64,000 bases of DNA. Source: Tetradesmus obliquus (taxonomy: Eukaryota > Chlorophyta > Chlorophyceae > Sphaeropleales > Scenedesmaceae). Positions within the stretch are counted from its first letter, which is position 1; the number at the start of each line of letters is the position of its first letter. Where the stretch lies: contig CP126192.1 in the NCBI GenBank assembly GCA_030272155.1, forward strand, positions 5,242,501 to 5,306,500, given 5' to 3'. The notes under the pieces are model-generated. The model was not told where the DNA came from. It made no database searches and saw only the letters and a list, made by a program, of their open reading frames with translations. Positions 34,709-45,940 of this stretch are shown piece by piece. A program made the translations under genes and the position numbers.

Positions 34709-35474
34709 AGTCTCTGCGGCAGGGCACACACAACGCAGCACCACTTCAATTGAAGACGGAGACTGAGGCACAGGCTTCGACTAGATTGTGACACGGTCAA
34801 AATCACACTTTGCACAGCACAAGCACTGAAGGAGATGCAGCCACCACGAAACGGCGCACCGCTCCGGCCTCGCCTGCGTTGTTGCTGACAGTGACGGTGA
34901 ATCCTCCCGCTGGAAGCGCTGCAGGGCCCTTGAAGTCGGCTTGTCAACTACAGGCATGTGATGGCACTACAGAAGATGCAGCAATAACAGTAACAGCGCA
35001 GAGCAGCGCTCCGCCCTCACCTGCATTGTTGCTGACAGTGAAGGTGGGGCCCTCACAGTCACAAACCATGCGTTGTAACACCAACGGCTCGGCACGCTGG
35101 TCCCTGCTGATAGTGCTAGCAAGCGACAACGATGCAGCAGCTGACAGCAAGCAACCACGGCAACGCAAACAAAACAACCCTTCCCCCACCTGCGTTGTTG
35201 CTGACAGTGAAGGTGGGGTCCTCCCGCTGGAAGCGCTGCAGGGCCCGCTGGAAGTTGGCCAGCTGGTCGGTGCTCTTGGGGGTGAGGCTCACGCTCATCA
35301 CGGGGTCGGGAACTTTGATGGAGGTCATCGCGAAGTTCACGCTGCCGTCGGTGAAGGTGTCACCGCTGGCGCACTCGATGCCAAAGAGCGCCACGATGTC
35401 ACCAGCGCTCTGCACATAGACAGCAAGGAGAGAGCGGCACAACGCTTATGGATCAAAAATGAGCGGTAAGAACT

Positions 35475-35524
<50 letters not shown>

Positions 35525-38404
35525 CAGCCAGTGGGTGTTGCTTGAAGCCGACACGGTCACAGTGTGACTAGACAGGCTTTTGACACTTTGATGGAGGTCA
35601 TGGCGAAGTTCACGCTGCCATCAGTGAAGGTGTCACTGCTAGCACACTCGATGCCAAAGAGCGCCACGATGTCACCAGCACTCTGCAATATGAACAGCGA
35701 CGAAAGAGCGGCACAAGGTGTCAGACGCATTGACCTAGCCAGCCAATCCCACTACTCACACAGCTGACAGCGCTTTCTATCAGCCACCACCCATCTCTAC
35801 CTGTAACAACACTTAACATTTTTGAACCATCATCCTGCTGCTGGGTGTGACCCCACCAGAAACCCACAAACTGCGCTTCAAATGTCCTCCAGTTTGCCGC
35901 TGTGGATGAGCACCAGCCACTCAACACAGCAGCAACACAGCACAAGGCCCTACACCGTTCGGTCACAACCTGCTCCTGGTTGAAATTATTTTAAACACCC
36001 ACCGCGGCTTGGATGTCCTCCAGTTCGTCGCTGTGGATGCGCACCAGGCGCGGCACGCGTGTGCGCTTGCCGCTGCTGCTGTTGGTGATGAAGTCTCCTT
36101 TGGCCACCTTGCCGCTGTACACGCGCATGTAGGTCAGCTGCCCGTACTTGCCCTCCTCCAGCTTGAACGCCAGCCCCACAAAGGGGCCAGAGGGGCTGCA
36201 GTGACAGAAGTGACACAAAGAAGAGGGGTTACACTGGAGCACTGCAGCATAAGGGGGCACGCGTGGACGTGTGTGATTGTGTGTGTAAGATGTGCAGGAA
36301 AGGGGCAGTGAGCTTGCCCGCCGCCAGCTTGAAGGCCAGACCCACAAAGGGGCCGCTAAGGCTGCAGCAACAGCGAGAGAAGATGTGTTACATTGGTGTG
36401 CTGCAGCAGCATGTGCATAGGCAAGACAGCAGTTAAAACTTTGTTTTTGTGGCGGAGGGCTGAACTCATTCACTGTGTGCATTTAAACCATTAGTGACGC
36501 GTGGCAAGTGCAGCTTCTGCAGTCTGCACAGCTTGAGTGCTGTGGTGGTGCCTGGGCCGGGCGGGCTGTCCGTGCTGATTTTGCTGTTGCTGGTCTCACC
36601 TGCAGGGCAGCGTCAGCTCCTGCTCGCTGTTGTCGATGTCCAGCGCAATGTTCTGCACGTCTGTGGGGCAGGGCAGGTAGTCTGACACACCATCAAGCAG
36701 CGGCTGCACGCCTGCAGGCCATTATCACCAGCGCAAGCAGACAACAGTATGACACAACAGCTGTAAGTGGTGTGACAAAACTAAGCTCAGGCAATCAGCA
36801 CAGCTTGAGGCGCTGCTAGTGCTACTTGGTCAAGTATAGCCACACATCACCTAGGTGACAGCAGACGCAAAACACTAAGAGCACCAAACGGGACACCCAG
36901 CGGCTGTGCCGTTCAGGCACGCATGCCTCACACATAAAAAGCGCCTCACCCTTGTTCTTGTACGCGCTGCCCATGAAGACTGGCGCAAACTTGTTGGCCA
37001 GCGTGGCGCGCCTGATGGCTGCAGCCAGCTGCTCAGCCTCGATGGGCTCCTCCAGCAGGAACTGCTCCGCAAGCTGGTCGTCAACCTGCAGCAGCAGCAG
37101 CAGCAGTAGCAGCAGCAGCAGTGAGATCTGTTGAAGTGGAACACTTCTGGCGAAGCTTGCAGAGGCGTGCATGTACAGCTAGCTTATGACAACCAGCTTG
37201 ACCTTCTGGCGAACACCGCAGCGATCATATTGTTACAGCCATATGTTACGTCATGTTGCCATTACCATGTTACTACATGCCGCACCTCTGACATGCGCTC
37301 CACCAGCTCCGTGCGCCGCGCCTGCACCTACACTGCCAGCTCAGCCGGCACCCGGCCCTCAACAACACCAATGATGTGAACGCCACAAACCATAATTTGT
37401 ACTTCATGCTTTCAAACATGTTACATAACATGTTACATAACATGCCGCACCTCTGACACGCGCTCAATCAGCTCCGCGCGCCGCGCCTCCACCTCCTCCG
37501 CCAGGTCAGCCGGTACCGGGCCCTCAACCACATCCAGGCCCTTGGCGCCGCCAAACGTGATGGCCCTGCGCTTCACGATGTCTACTACACCTTCGTGGAA
37601 CTCCTCCACGCCAATAGGTATCTGCAGTTGCAGCAGTTGCAGCAGCGCGATACAGCATTACTTTTGAGATACAGCATTACTTTTGAGGTGTGTTGTGTCG
37701 AAAACAACCGTGTTGAAATTCATGTTGTGTGCGCCTCACGATGTCCACCACACCCTCGTGCGTTGCCTCCGCGCCGATGGGTATCTGCCCTCACAGCACA
37801 GTAGGGACTCAGATGTCATACCAATTGGCGGCAGTTGTCAGCACAGACCCGTTCCTATGTGCATCATCACGCATGGCACAATGCTGATTATCACATCAGC
37901 ATGCCAGCAGCCGTTGCACCATACCACTCACCTGCACAGCTCCCGCATTCAGCTTCAGCTTGTCCCGCGCCTGCTGGATGACCTTCCAGGGGTTAGCACC
38001 CACGCGGTCCAGCTTGTTCACAAACACCACGCGCGGCACGCTGTAGCGCCGCATCTGCCTGTCCACTGTGATAGACTGGCTCTGCACGCCGCCCACTCCG
38101 CACAGCAGCAGCACTGCACCATCCAGCACACGCAGCGCACGCTCCACCTGCGCAGCAGCAGGGCGCGGCAGCAGCGGGGCGGTGATATGTGTTTAGGTCC
38201 AGTTGAAAATGGCACGAGGTGGAAGATAGCTGACGATGCCGACTGTAGCGACCTTCAGTTCTGACCTGACGCTTGCAACAAGCATCACCAACACCCTGTC
38301 AGCAAAGGAACAGGGTTCCCTTCTTGTGGCGGTCGCACTGCGACTGGCGATTGGCAATTACAACCGTTGCAACGTCCCAACACAGCGCAAACCGCCACCG
38401 CTCA

Positions 38405-38437
<33 letters not shown>

Positions 38438-39716
38438 CCAAGCTGTTGATGCAGCGCCCGACGCAACAATGCAGCTTGCTGACAACATGACATGTTACTA
38501 ACCACCCAAAGTAACACACCTCGATGGTGAAGTCCACGTGGCCGGGTGTGTCGATGATGTTGATCTGCTTGTCCTTCCAGGTGCAGTAGGTGGCAGCGCT
38601 CTGGATGGTGATGCCTTTCTCGCGCTCCAGCTCCATGCTGTCCATCTTGGCCCCGACGCCATCCTTGCCGCGCACCTGTTACAAAACAACAGCAGTGGGG
38701 CCACGGGGATAGGTCAGATTGCAGCAAAGATGCAAGCATGATGTTCTGCCGCTCTCCTCCATGCTGTCCATCTTAGCCCCGACGCCATCCTTGCCGCGCA
38801 CCTGGCCAGATAAAAATGAACGGTTGGAAATCGACGACATCAAAGAGGGAGATTCTGAGGCATGCTGCTACAGCTGCTGCTGTTTCCAGGCTTGATGCTG
38901 CATGGATGTTTCTGCCTAGTCTTGAGGGAGCCAGGCTGCGAGCCTGGTTGCAGCTGTAAAATTGCCGCAAGGTGCCTGATGCAGGGCCTGGCTGCCTGGT
39001 TGCAGCTGCACAGCTGCAGGTGCTGTGTGCTGGGTGACTGCTGCACAGCTGCAGATAAAGAGCTGTTGTGCTGCATGCAGGTTCTGTGCTGTTCAGGGTC
39101 AACTGCTGTATCAGGTCCAGAGCTGTCAGGCCACTTTTCATGTCATGCATCACATCTGGCGGTTTTGCATTGCTGACATCAATAGATTAACGCCATATCC
39201 TGCACTGGCGTCTGCACATCATTCTTTATCAGCGGGATACTGACATCACTCTGTTGCTGCTCCTAAAGTTGTCCACCTGGCACCTGTACTGCCTGCAGGT
39301 TGCAACCAGTGCCAGGCTGCCACCATGTCGAGGGCCTGGCTGCTAGCTAGACCTGGCTACAGACAAGCTCTGTATACCTATGCCTTCGACTTTCTAACAG
39401 TCATATGACAAGCTGTTACATGACGCACCTCGTGGATGTCTTTGATCTTGCCAGTGTAGAACAGGATGCGCTCAGTGGTGGTGGTCTTGCCTGAGTCGAT
39501 GTGGGCGCTGATGCCGATGTTCCTAATCTTGCTGAGGGCAGCCTGCTCCTTCTCAGTCACCGGCTTGATCTGAGCTGTGTGTGCCTGCCGCACCAAGCTG
39601 CTGATGCATGGCAGCAGCACACGTTGGCTGCTGTTGCTGTGTTGCTGCTGAGCCAGCATGAAGGACTTGGCTACCGCGCCACTCAGGGCACGCATGGCGC
39701 CGAGAGGGCCCATCAT
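32965..39716 (-). CDS. Mitochondrial elongation factor G (mtEF-G1, GFM1-like)
   Basis: Twelve exons (39429-39716, 38520-38675, 37932-38147, 37451-37621, 36950-37085, 36600-36711, 36003-36195, 35190-35409, 34634-34713, 34265-34364, 33751-33926, 32965-33369) close in phase to 750 residues; human GFM1 is about 751. Residues 1-50 resemble a mitochondrial presequence. GTPase motifs are intact: AHIDSGKT (71-78), EREKGITI switch I, DTPGHVDF (138-145), NKLD (192-195). Domain II ([20 protein letters not shown]), domain III ([20 protein letters not shown]) and domains IV-V ([39 protein letters not shown]) follow in order. It translocates tRNA-mRNA on mitochondrial ribosomes using GTP. The C-terminal GKKA is short and basic. 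Introns contain at least eight exon-edge duplicates and two long CTG tracts. It is head-to-head with the OPR-like gene. Confidence 0.95.
34371..34430. repeat. (CAG)20 tract at an EF-G 3' splice site
   Basis: Read as (CTG)~20 in the transcript, it ends directly in CTCCAG, the acceptor of EF-G exon 10. A pure triplet tract therefore replaces an ordinary polypyrimidine tract here. Length variation is likely. Confidence 0.9.
34874..34930 (-). repeat. Donor-side duplicate of EF-G exon 8, copy B
   Basis: About 57 bp matching the end of exon 8 (ALQRFQRED...NNAG region), but with small indels and the donor changed from GT to GC (GCAG|GCGAGG). It is the most distal of three copies of this edge. Confidence 0.85.
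35021..35055 (-). repeat. Donor-side duplicate of EF-G exon 8, copy A
   Basis: About 35 bp reading [11 protein letters not shown], followed by a good GTGAGG donor, in the intron downstream of the true exon end at 35190. Confidence 0.9.
35478..35522. repeat. (CAG)15 tract, EF-G intron
   Basis: A pure CAG run on the plus strand between the true exon 8 start (35409) and its upstream duplicate (35585-35682). Read as CTG in the transcript. Confidence 0.9.
35585..35682 (-). repeat. Acceptor-side duplicate of EF-G exon 8
   Basis: About 98 bp reading [20 protein letters not shown] and on through NFAMTSIKV, with a TTGCAG acceptor. It differs from the true exon at about eight sites, of which about seven are synonymous third positions; one gives Gly to Ser. 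Confidence 0.92.
36312..36361 (-). repeat. Acceptor-side duplicate of EF-G exon 7
   Basis: About 50 bp reading [16 protein letters not shown] against [16 protein letters not shown], preceded by a GCTGCAG acceptor. It lies upstream of the true exon start at 36195. Confidence 0.9.
37286..37368 (-). repeat. Donor-side duplicate of EF-G exon 4
   Basis: About 80 bp plus some intron matching the end of exon 4, still followed by GTGCGGCATG as at the true donor. It carries an in-frame stop and several first- and second-position changes, so it looks unconstrained. Confidence 0.9.
37733..37784 (-). repeat. Acceptor-side duplicate of EF-G exon 4
   Basis: About 50 bp reading [16 protein letters not shown] against [16 protein letters not shown], preceded by a GGGCAG acceptor. 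Confidence 0.9.
38408..38440 (-). repeat. Donor-side duplicate of EF-G exon 2
   Basis: About 33 bp corresponding to GHVDFTIE at the exon end, followed by GTGTGAG. It lies downstream of the true donor at 38520. Confidence 0.88.
38756..38802 (-). repeat. Acceptor-side duplicate of EF-G exon 2
   Basis: About 45 bp with a single synonymous change from the exon 2 start ([15 protein letters not shown]), preceded by a GGCCAG acceptor. Probably the youngest copy in the window. Confidence 0.92.
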
Positions 39717-40213
39717 GGCTACAACTCAAGTGTAGAGTGTATTTGCGATCACGCAGTACAAGTGTCACTCAGCAGCTGCATAACCCCAAGCAGCAGCCCT
39801 GACCCTCCTAACCCAGTGCGGGCTAAAGCTGGCCTTGGTCCTACTGCCAGCAGCAACAAGCTATTACAACGATTGTAAAAGCAATTGAACCTGCGTTCAC
39901 TGCTCCTGCGTCTTTTGAGTGACACTTGGAGTCAGGTCATAAGAGGTGGGCGTCCACGTTCGACCCACGAGTGCACATGGCAATTCAGTAAGAAGCATTG
40001 AAGCCTTAGTAAAGCTTTCTGTTAGAGACCGCTGGCTGCAGTCGCGTTGACACTCGTCTGTGGCAAGGACTGGCAGTGAGGGCTTCCTTCCAACCACGCA
40101 TTGGCGATTGCCTCAACATACCTATCAAATCAGCGAATGTTCATTTCAGGAAAACTATGATATGGACTTTCAGCAAATGTAGTACATGACCTGGACGGCA
40201 GCAGCTCTATCAC
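39717..40213. promoter_or_regulatory. Putative bidirectional promoter, EF-G / OPR-like gene
   Basis: 497 bp between divergent start codons of two genes predicted to act in organelle gene expression. No clear TATA box. The call rests on arrangement. Confidence 0.4.
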
Positions 40214-40995
40214 ATGGCTCTGCTGAGCTCAAAGCGGCCAGTTCAATGCATCTGCGGCCCGCCGAGCGAAACCAGGTGAACATCATACGCTTGAACGTGC
40301 ACAAATACGCCGGAAGTGCAGGAAGGTGCCAGTGTTGTTGCAGCTGCTGCTGCTGCTGCTGTTGGCCACAGCCTCACCTGCCAACCACAGGCTAGGCCCT
40401 CTTTCACACCCCTAGTCGCTGCAGCATGGCAGCATCACCCTGAATTCACAGTTTGGGCAACCGTTATCAGCATACTGCTTGAACAAGGCACCTGTCAGTC
40501 TTGTTGTGGGACGCCACACCTGACACGTGTCCATCCGCGTGTTTCATGATGCTCAAGCTCCGTCAACTGTTTGCTTGCTTGCAGGATTCGTGCTGTGGCA
40601 GCTCAGGGCCTACGGGCTGCATCAGCAGCAACAGATCCATGCCACGTGAGTTGCAGCATGGGCCATGCAACAGTTGGGCAACAGCCATGCTAGCCGGTTG
40701 CCACAGGCTCCGGATAAATGCTTGTGAAGAAGTGCACACTGCTTCCCTGTCACATGTACGCCTGCTATTCCTTGCAGCTATCACATGCTTGACTTTTGAA
40801 GTCTGTTGCACATCTGACCAAAATGCTGGTGTTGCAGGCCCATGCACGCATGCAGCAGCAAGCAGCTGCTGGCAGGCCGCCTCTCTGCTGCAGCAGCAGC
40901 AGCAGCAGGTGCAGCAGCCATGGCTGGCCAGTGGCAGCTGCTGCACACAGCCACCACAGCAGCAGCTACGTACACGGAGAAGGCTGCAGCGACAC

Positions 40996-41036
<41 letters not shown>

Positions 41037-41095
41037 CTGTGCAACCTGCAGCCGGCCAGGAACGGCCACGCAGCAGGAACGGCAGCAGCGTCAAC

Positions 41096-41127
<32 letters not shown>

Positions 41128-42249
41128 TCACACCCACAGCGCAGCTCTCGGCAGTCAGCAGCTGGCAGGCTCTGAGATAATGAAGCGCCTCAAAGCAGCA
41201 CGTGATTGGCAGGAGCTGCAGCAGCTTGTGCAGCAGCACAGTCAGCAGCTGAACTGGAGGCACAGCTCTGCACTGCTGACACACCTGGCACAGCTCAGCA
41301 GCAGTAAGCAGCAGCACGCGGACAAGCAGCAGCAGCGGCACTGGCGACGGCAGCAGCAGCGGCAGTATGAAGACCATCTGCAGCATGCGGCAGCGCTGGC
41401 CAGACCAGCAGACTTCTTGCAGCAGCAGCAGCAGCAGCAGCAGGGCCTGGACCTGCAGGCAGATGCTGCGCAGGCAAATGCTGGAGCTAGCAGCCGCAGC
41501 AGCGGCAAAAGCAGAACCGGTAGCAGCAGCAGCAGCAGCAGCAGCAGCAGTGCAGCCTTGCTTGATCCGTGCTTGCAGCTGTTTGTAGCGTCTCAGGTCA
41601 TGCCGCTGATAGACAGCCACTTGCAGCAGTACGACCCACGGGGCCTAGCCAACACAGTGTGGGCGCTTGCGCGGCTACAGCCAGCAGCAGTGCAGCAGCC
41701 CAGCAGATCATGGCTGGTGAAGTTTTGCAGTGTGAGCCAGCCGCTGCTAGCTGGGTTTGATGCGCAGCAGCTGTCAAATTCACTTTGGGCGCTGCTGCAG
41801 CTGCAGCACTCACCTCCAGATGCTTGGCTGCAAGCATGGTATGCTGCATTTGCAGCCAACTTGCACAACAGCAACAGCAGCGACGGCAGCAGCAGCAGTG
41901 TTAGTCTGCAGGCGTTGTCGAGTGCTGTCTGGAGCACCACACAACTACCCGGTGGCAGCAGCAGCAGCAGCAGCAGCAGCAGGCCTCAAGCTGCCTGGCT
42001 GGATCAGCTATTGCTGGCAGCAGCATCTGGCCTGCATGAAACGGCACACACTAGCAGCAGCAGCAGCAGCAGTCAGGCTGTGTCGAACCTGCTGTGGTCG
42101 TGTGCGCAGCTGCAGCACCTGCCGCCGCTGCCACTGCTGGAGGCAGTGCAGGCGTGGCTGCAGCAGCTGGCTGGCGCTCCTGCGCTGCAAGTGCCGCAGC
42201 TGAGCAACCAGTCACTGGCCAACAGCCTGTGGGCAGTTGCAAAGCTTGC

Positions 42250-42284
<35 letters not shown>

Positions 42285-45200
42285 TACAAGGCAGACTGGA
42301 TAGAGGCAGCGGGGACAAAGATGAGTCACAAAGCTTAGCAAACAGCAGCAGCAGCAACAGCAGAACATACAGCATTAGGAGGGACGGCATCGGCAGAGCA
42401 GCGCCTGGTAATGCTGTAGCTCTCTTGCAGAGCTGTGGCAAGCTGCTGCTGCAGCTCAGCCTGCCTCGCTTGCACCTGCTGAATGGGCAGCACCTGTCAA
42501 ACGTGGTGTGGGCGGCTGGGGCGCTGCGGCTGCAGCCCAACAAGAAGTGGCTTGCAAACGTGCAGCAGCTGCTGCAGGCGCACGCATCCAGCTATCAGGA
42601 CCAGCAAGTCGCTAACATTCTGTGGGGCCTCTCACAGCTTATACAGCAGCAGCAGCAGCAGGTGCTGCTGCCGGATGCTATCCAGCAGCTGCTGGAGGCG
42701 CAGCAGCAGCAGCTGCCTGGCTACAGCAGCCAGGCGCTGAGCAGTAGCTTGCTGAGCGTTGCACGGCTAGGGTTGAAGGTCCCTGAGCCCTGCCTGCAAG
42801 CTTGGCTGAAGGAGGTTGCGCGGCGCAACTACCTGTCAGCAGCTGGGGGCCAATCCATGGCTGACAGCTGCTGCGCTCTTGCTACCATCAGGCGGCGAGC
42901 GGAGGTGGCCGCAGCTGCAGCGAAGCAAGCAAACAGCAGAAGCAGCAGCAGCAGCAGCAGCAGCAGCCGGGGCAGCTTGTCCTTTGGCTTCCAGCACAGC
43001 TTCGACTCGGAGTGGCTGACAGGGTTTTGCACTGCCAGCGGTTCAAGGCTGGGATCTTTCACTGGAGATCAGCTGGCAGGTCTTGGCTGGGCCATGGTTG
43101 CGCTGCGCTTTAGGCCGCCTGTACCCTGGCTGCTGGCATGGCATGCAGCACTGGCAGCAGCAGCAGCAAACATGTCAGGCGAGGCAGCATCTAAGGCACT
43201 ATGGGCGCTGCAGCGGCTGCCCTCCGGTCCTCAGGGGTCCTCAAAGGAAGCTGCAGCAGCGCAGCTCGTGGCAGCAGCAGTGGCGGCAGCAGCAGTGCCA
43301 ACAAAGCGCGGCGGCTTGAGCCCTCATAGCTTAGCAGTAGCTGCTTGTTGCACGGCACGCATGCGGCGAAACGGCAGCAGCAGCAGTGCGGCGGTAGAGG
43401 CTCGTGCGTCCATGCAGCAGCTGCTGCAGGCGCTGCCGCGGTTGCTCAGCAGCTGCAGCAGTCAGCAGCTGCTGATGGTGCTGTCGGCTGCAGCAGCAGC
43501 ACAGGCTCCCCTGCCACCCCGGCTGATGCCAGCTGTGCTGCAGCGGCTGCAGGACTTTTCGCAGCAGCGGCGGCTAGACACCAGGGGCAGCGCTGCTGCT
43601 GTTGCGGCTGTGGCTCGGCTGGCTGCAGCTGCAGCAGATACTTCAGCCGCAGCAGAACAGCAGCAGCAGCAGCGCCGGAGGTACCGGCCGCCGCTGGAGT
43701 GGACGAGCAGCATGCTGCAGCAGTTTGCACTGCAGTCGGCCAGTGCCTGCGACCTCAGCTTGATGCTGTGGGCCCTTGCAACACTAGGCTTCCGCCCGAG
43801 CCGGCAGTGGCTATGCAGCTGGGCTCAGAACAGTCAGCAGCAGCTGCAGCAGTTCACGCCTGCTCAGCTGGCCTCATCTGGATGGTCCCTGACTGTGCTG
43901 CGGCACAGGCCCAGCACTGACTGGTTAGCAGCTTGGGTTCAGGGCACAGGGCTGCAGGCTGCTGCTGCTACACCTGGCGAGCTGGCACTGACGCTGTATG
44001 CTGCTGCTGCGCTGCACTGCGATGTGGACCGGGCCTGGCTGCAGCAGGCTGCGCTGCTGACAGCCAGCAGCATCCGGCGCTGGTCACTGCGTGACGTGGC
44101 GATGGGGCTGTGGGGTTTGGCGCGGCTAGGGGTTAGGGCTGTAGCAGATGGTGAGCTGCTGGAGGTGCTGCTGGGTGCACTGATGGCTGCTACAGCAGCA
44201 GCTGGTGGGCTGCAGCAGCTCAGCCCACACCAGCAGCTGCAGCTGCTGCAGGCTGCGGTGCTGCTGCGGCAGCCGACTGCTGCTGAAGCAGCGGAGGGCT
44301 GTGAAGCGCCGCTACCAGCACCCTTAGCTCAGCAGCAGCAGCAGCAGCAGCAGCTGCAGTACAGCAGGTCAGCGGTCCGGCGCATGCGCTGGCGCGGCAA
44401 GACGGCAGCAGAGCGGGCCAGCGCTGCAGCAGCAGCTGCACGTGCGGCACTGCAGCAGCAACAGCAGCAGCAGCGGCTGCTGGCGCAGCTGCAGCACGAC
44501 CCTACCAGCAGTAATGCTGCTGCCGCAGCAGCGGCAGCAGCAGCGCGGGATGCGCTGGCAGCTTGGGAGGCAGCAGCCGCAGATGCAGCAGCTGCATCTT
44601 CTGTTGCGCTGTATGCCACCTCTGGCAGGAGTGCAGATGCCGTCGGGCTGCCTGTTGATCAGGCCTGGCTGCTGCTGTGGTGCAAGGGGTCCCAGCAGCA
44701 GCTGCACAAGTGGCAGCCTAGCATGGCTGCTGCTGTGCTGTCTGCAGTCGCTGCACTCGGCGGCGCTGCTCCCCCTGTGGCGTGGCAGCAGCGGGTGCTG
44801 CAGCAGGTGCTGAGGCAGGCGAAGCGCCGGCGGCTGCTGCAGACAGATGCAGCTGCAATCACTCGTGCTCTGCAGCAGTTCAAGTCGCCGCTGCTGGGTC
44901 AGTGGCTCAGCCAGCTGAGCGGCAACTCCCAGCCGGCAGTTGGTGCAGCAGAGCAGCTACAGGAGCAGGACACCCAGCAGCAGCAGCAGCAACAGCTGGT
45001 GCGTCTTGTGCGTCATCAGTGGCGGCCCAAGCGCAGTGCCCCAGGTGCTTCAACAACAGCTGTGCAGTACCCTAGGAAGCTGAGTGGCGGCGCGCTGCTG
45101 CAGCTGCGGCGGCAGCACCGCATGGTGCGCCTGACCGGCTGGTGGAAGCGGCAGCAGCAGCTGCAGCAGCAGCGGCTGCTGCAGCGCCAGTGGCGCTCCG

Positions 45201-45572
45201 CAGCAGCAGCCGAGGGCGCGCGGTCTGTCTGGCGCACTGGATCGACTGTCAACGGCTCATACCCGGCGTTACGTGGCAGCAGCAGCAGCAGCAGCCTCAG
45301 CTCATTGAGCAGCATTGGCAGCCCCAGCAGCAGCATTGACAGGGGCACCGTGCCTGTGCCTGGTGTTCTGGTGGGCTCAGCATCTAACCCACCATCCAAC
45401 TCTGGCAGTAGCATGGGGTCCAATGCTGGCCCCAGCCTGGAGGGAAGGAAGCTGAGCAGTAGCATGCTGGTGCAGCGGCCAACACGCTACACACAGGCAG
45501 ACGGTGACAGCAGCAGCAGCAGCACCAATAGTGCTGACGGCGGCAGTGGCAGCTCTGTAGGGTCACGTGAAG

Positions 45573-45610
<38 letters not shown>

Positions 45611-45940
45611 GTGAGGCAGCCAACAGCAGCCGGCGAAGGCCTGAATGGTGCAGCTGCTGCAAGTGTTAACGGGGCTGCCGTGGCAGCCCAATTGACACCC
45701 AGCAGCGCTAGCAGCATGGAGGTTGGGCAGGCTGCTCCGGCAGCTGTGTCCAATGTTGTGGCTAGCAGCAGTGTGATGCTCAATGGTGCCAGCGCTGCTG
45801 TTGTGCAGCCTGGGTGGAGCAGCTTGGGCATGCCTGCAGCGGGGTTTGATGCAGCTGCTGCAGCTGCAGCGCCGCTGGCTGATGGCTACCTGCCTGGCGG
45901 CAAGCAGCAGCATCTGTCATGGGCCTGTCGAGCGGACTGA
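40214..45940 (+). CDS. OPR-like organelle RNA-binding protein
   Basis: Three exons (40214-40275, 40585-40645, 40838-45940) join in phase to ~1741 residues. The N terminus (MALLSSKRPVQCICG, then Arg/Ala-rich) could be a transit peptide. From ~residue 300 on there are about a dozen degenerate helical repeats with the OPR/Tbc2-type core, for example LANTVWALARLQ, LSNSLWALLQLQ with PPDAWLQAW, LSNVVWAAGALRLQPNKKWL, VANILWGLSQL, LAGLGWAMVALRFRPPVPWL, LSLMLWALATLGFRPSRQWL and VAMGLWGLARLG. OPR proteins bind specific organelle transcripts in green algae and control their stability or translation. Repeats are separated by long Gln, Ser and Ala runs from CAG tracts in three frames. No RAP domain is evident; the tail is basic and then Ser-rich. 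The target RNA cannot be told. The start is inferred from phase; the long exon alone is certain. Confidence 0.78.
40998..41036 (+). repeat. (CAG)n tract within OPR-like coding exon
   Basis: A pure triplet run read in the coding frame as consecutive Ser (AGC). Many similar shorter tracts occur through the gene, read as Gln, Ser or Ala depending on phase. Confidence 0.85.

Noticed and set aside
40781-41620. Long minus-strand open frame opposite the OPR-like gene, rich in Ala, Cys and Leu
   Set aside because: It is the complement of CAG tracts; CTG and TGC/GCT repeats rarely create stops. It has no motif and lies fully antisense to a coherent OPR-like coding exon.
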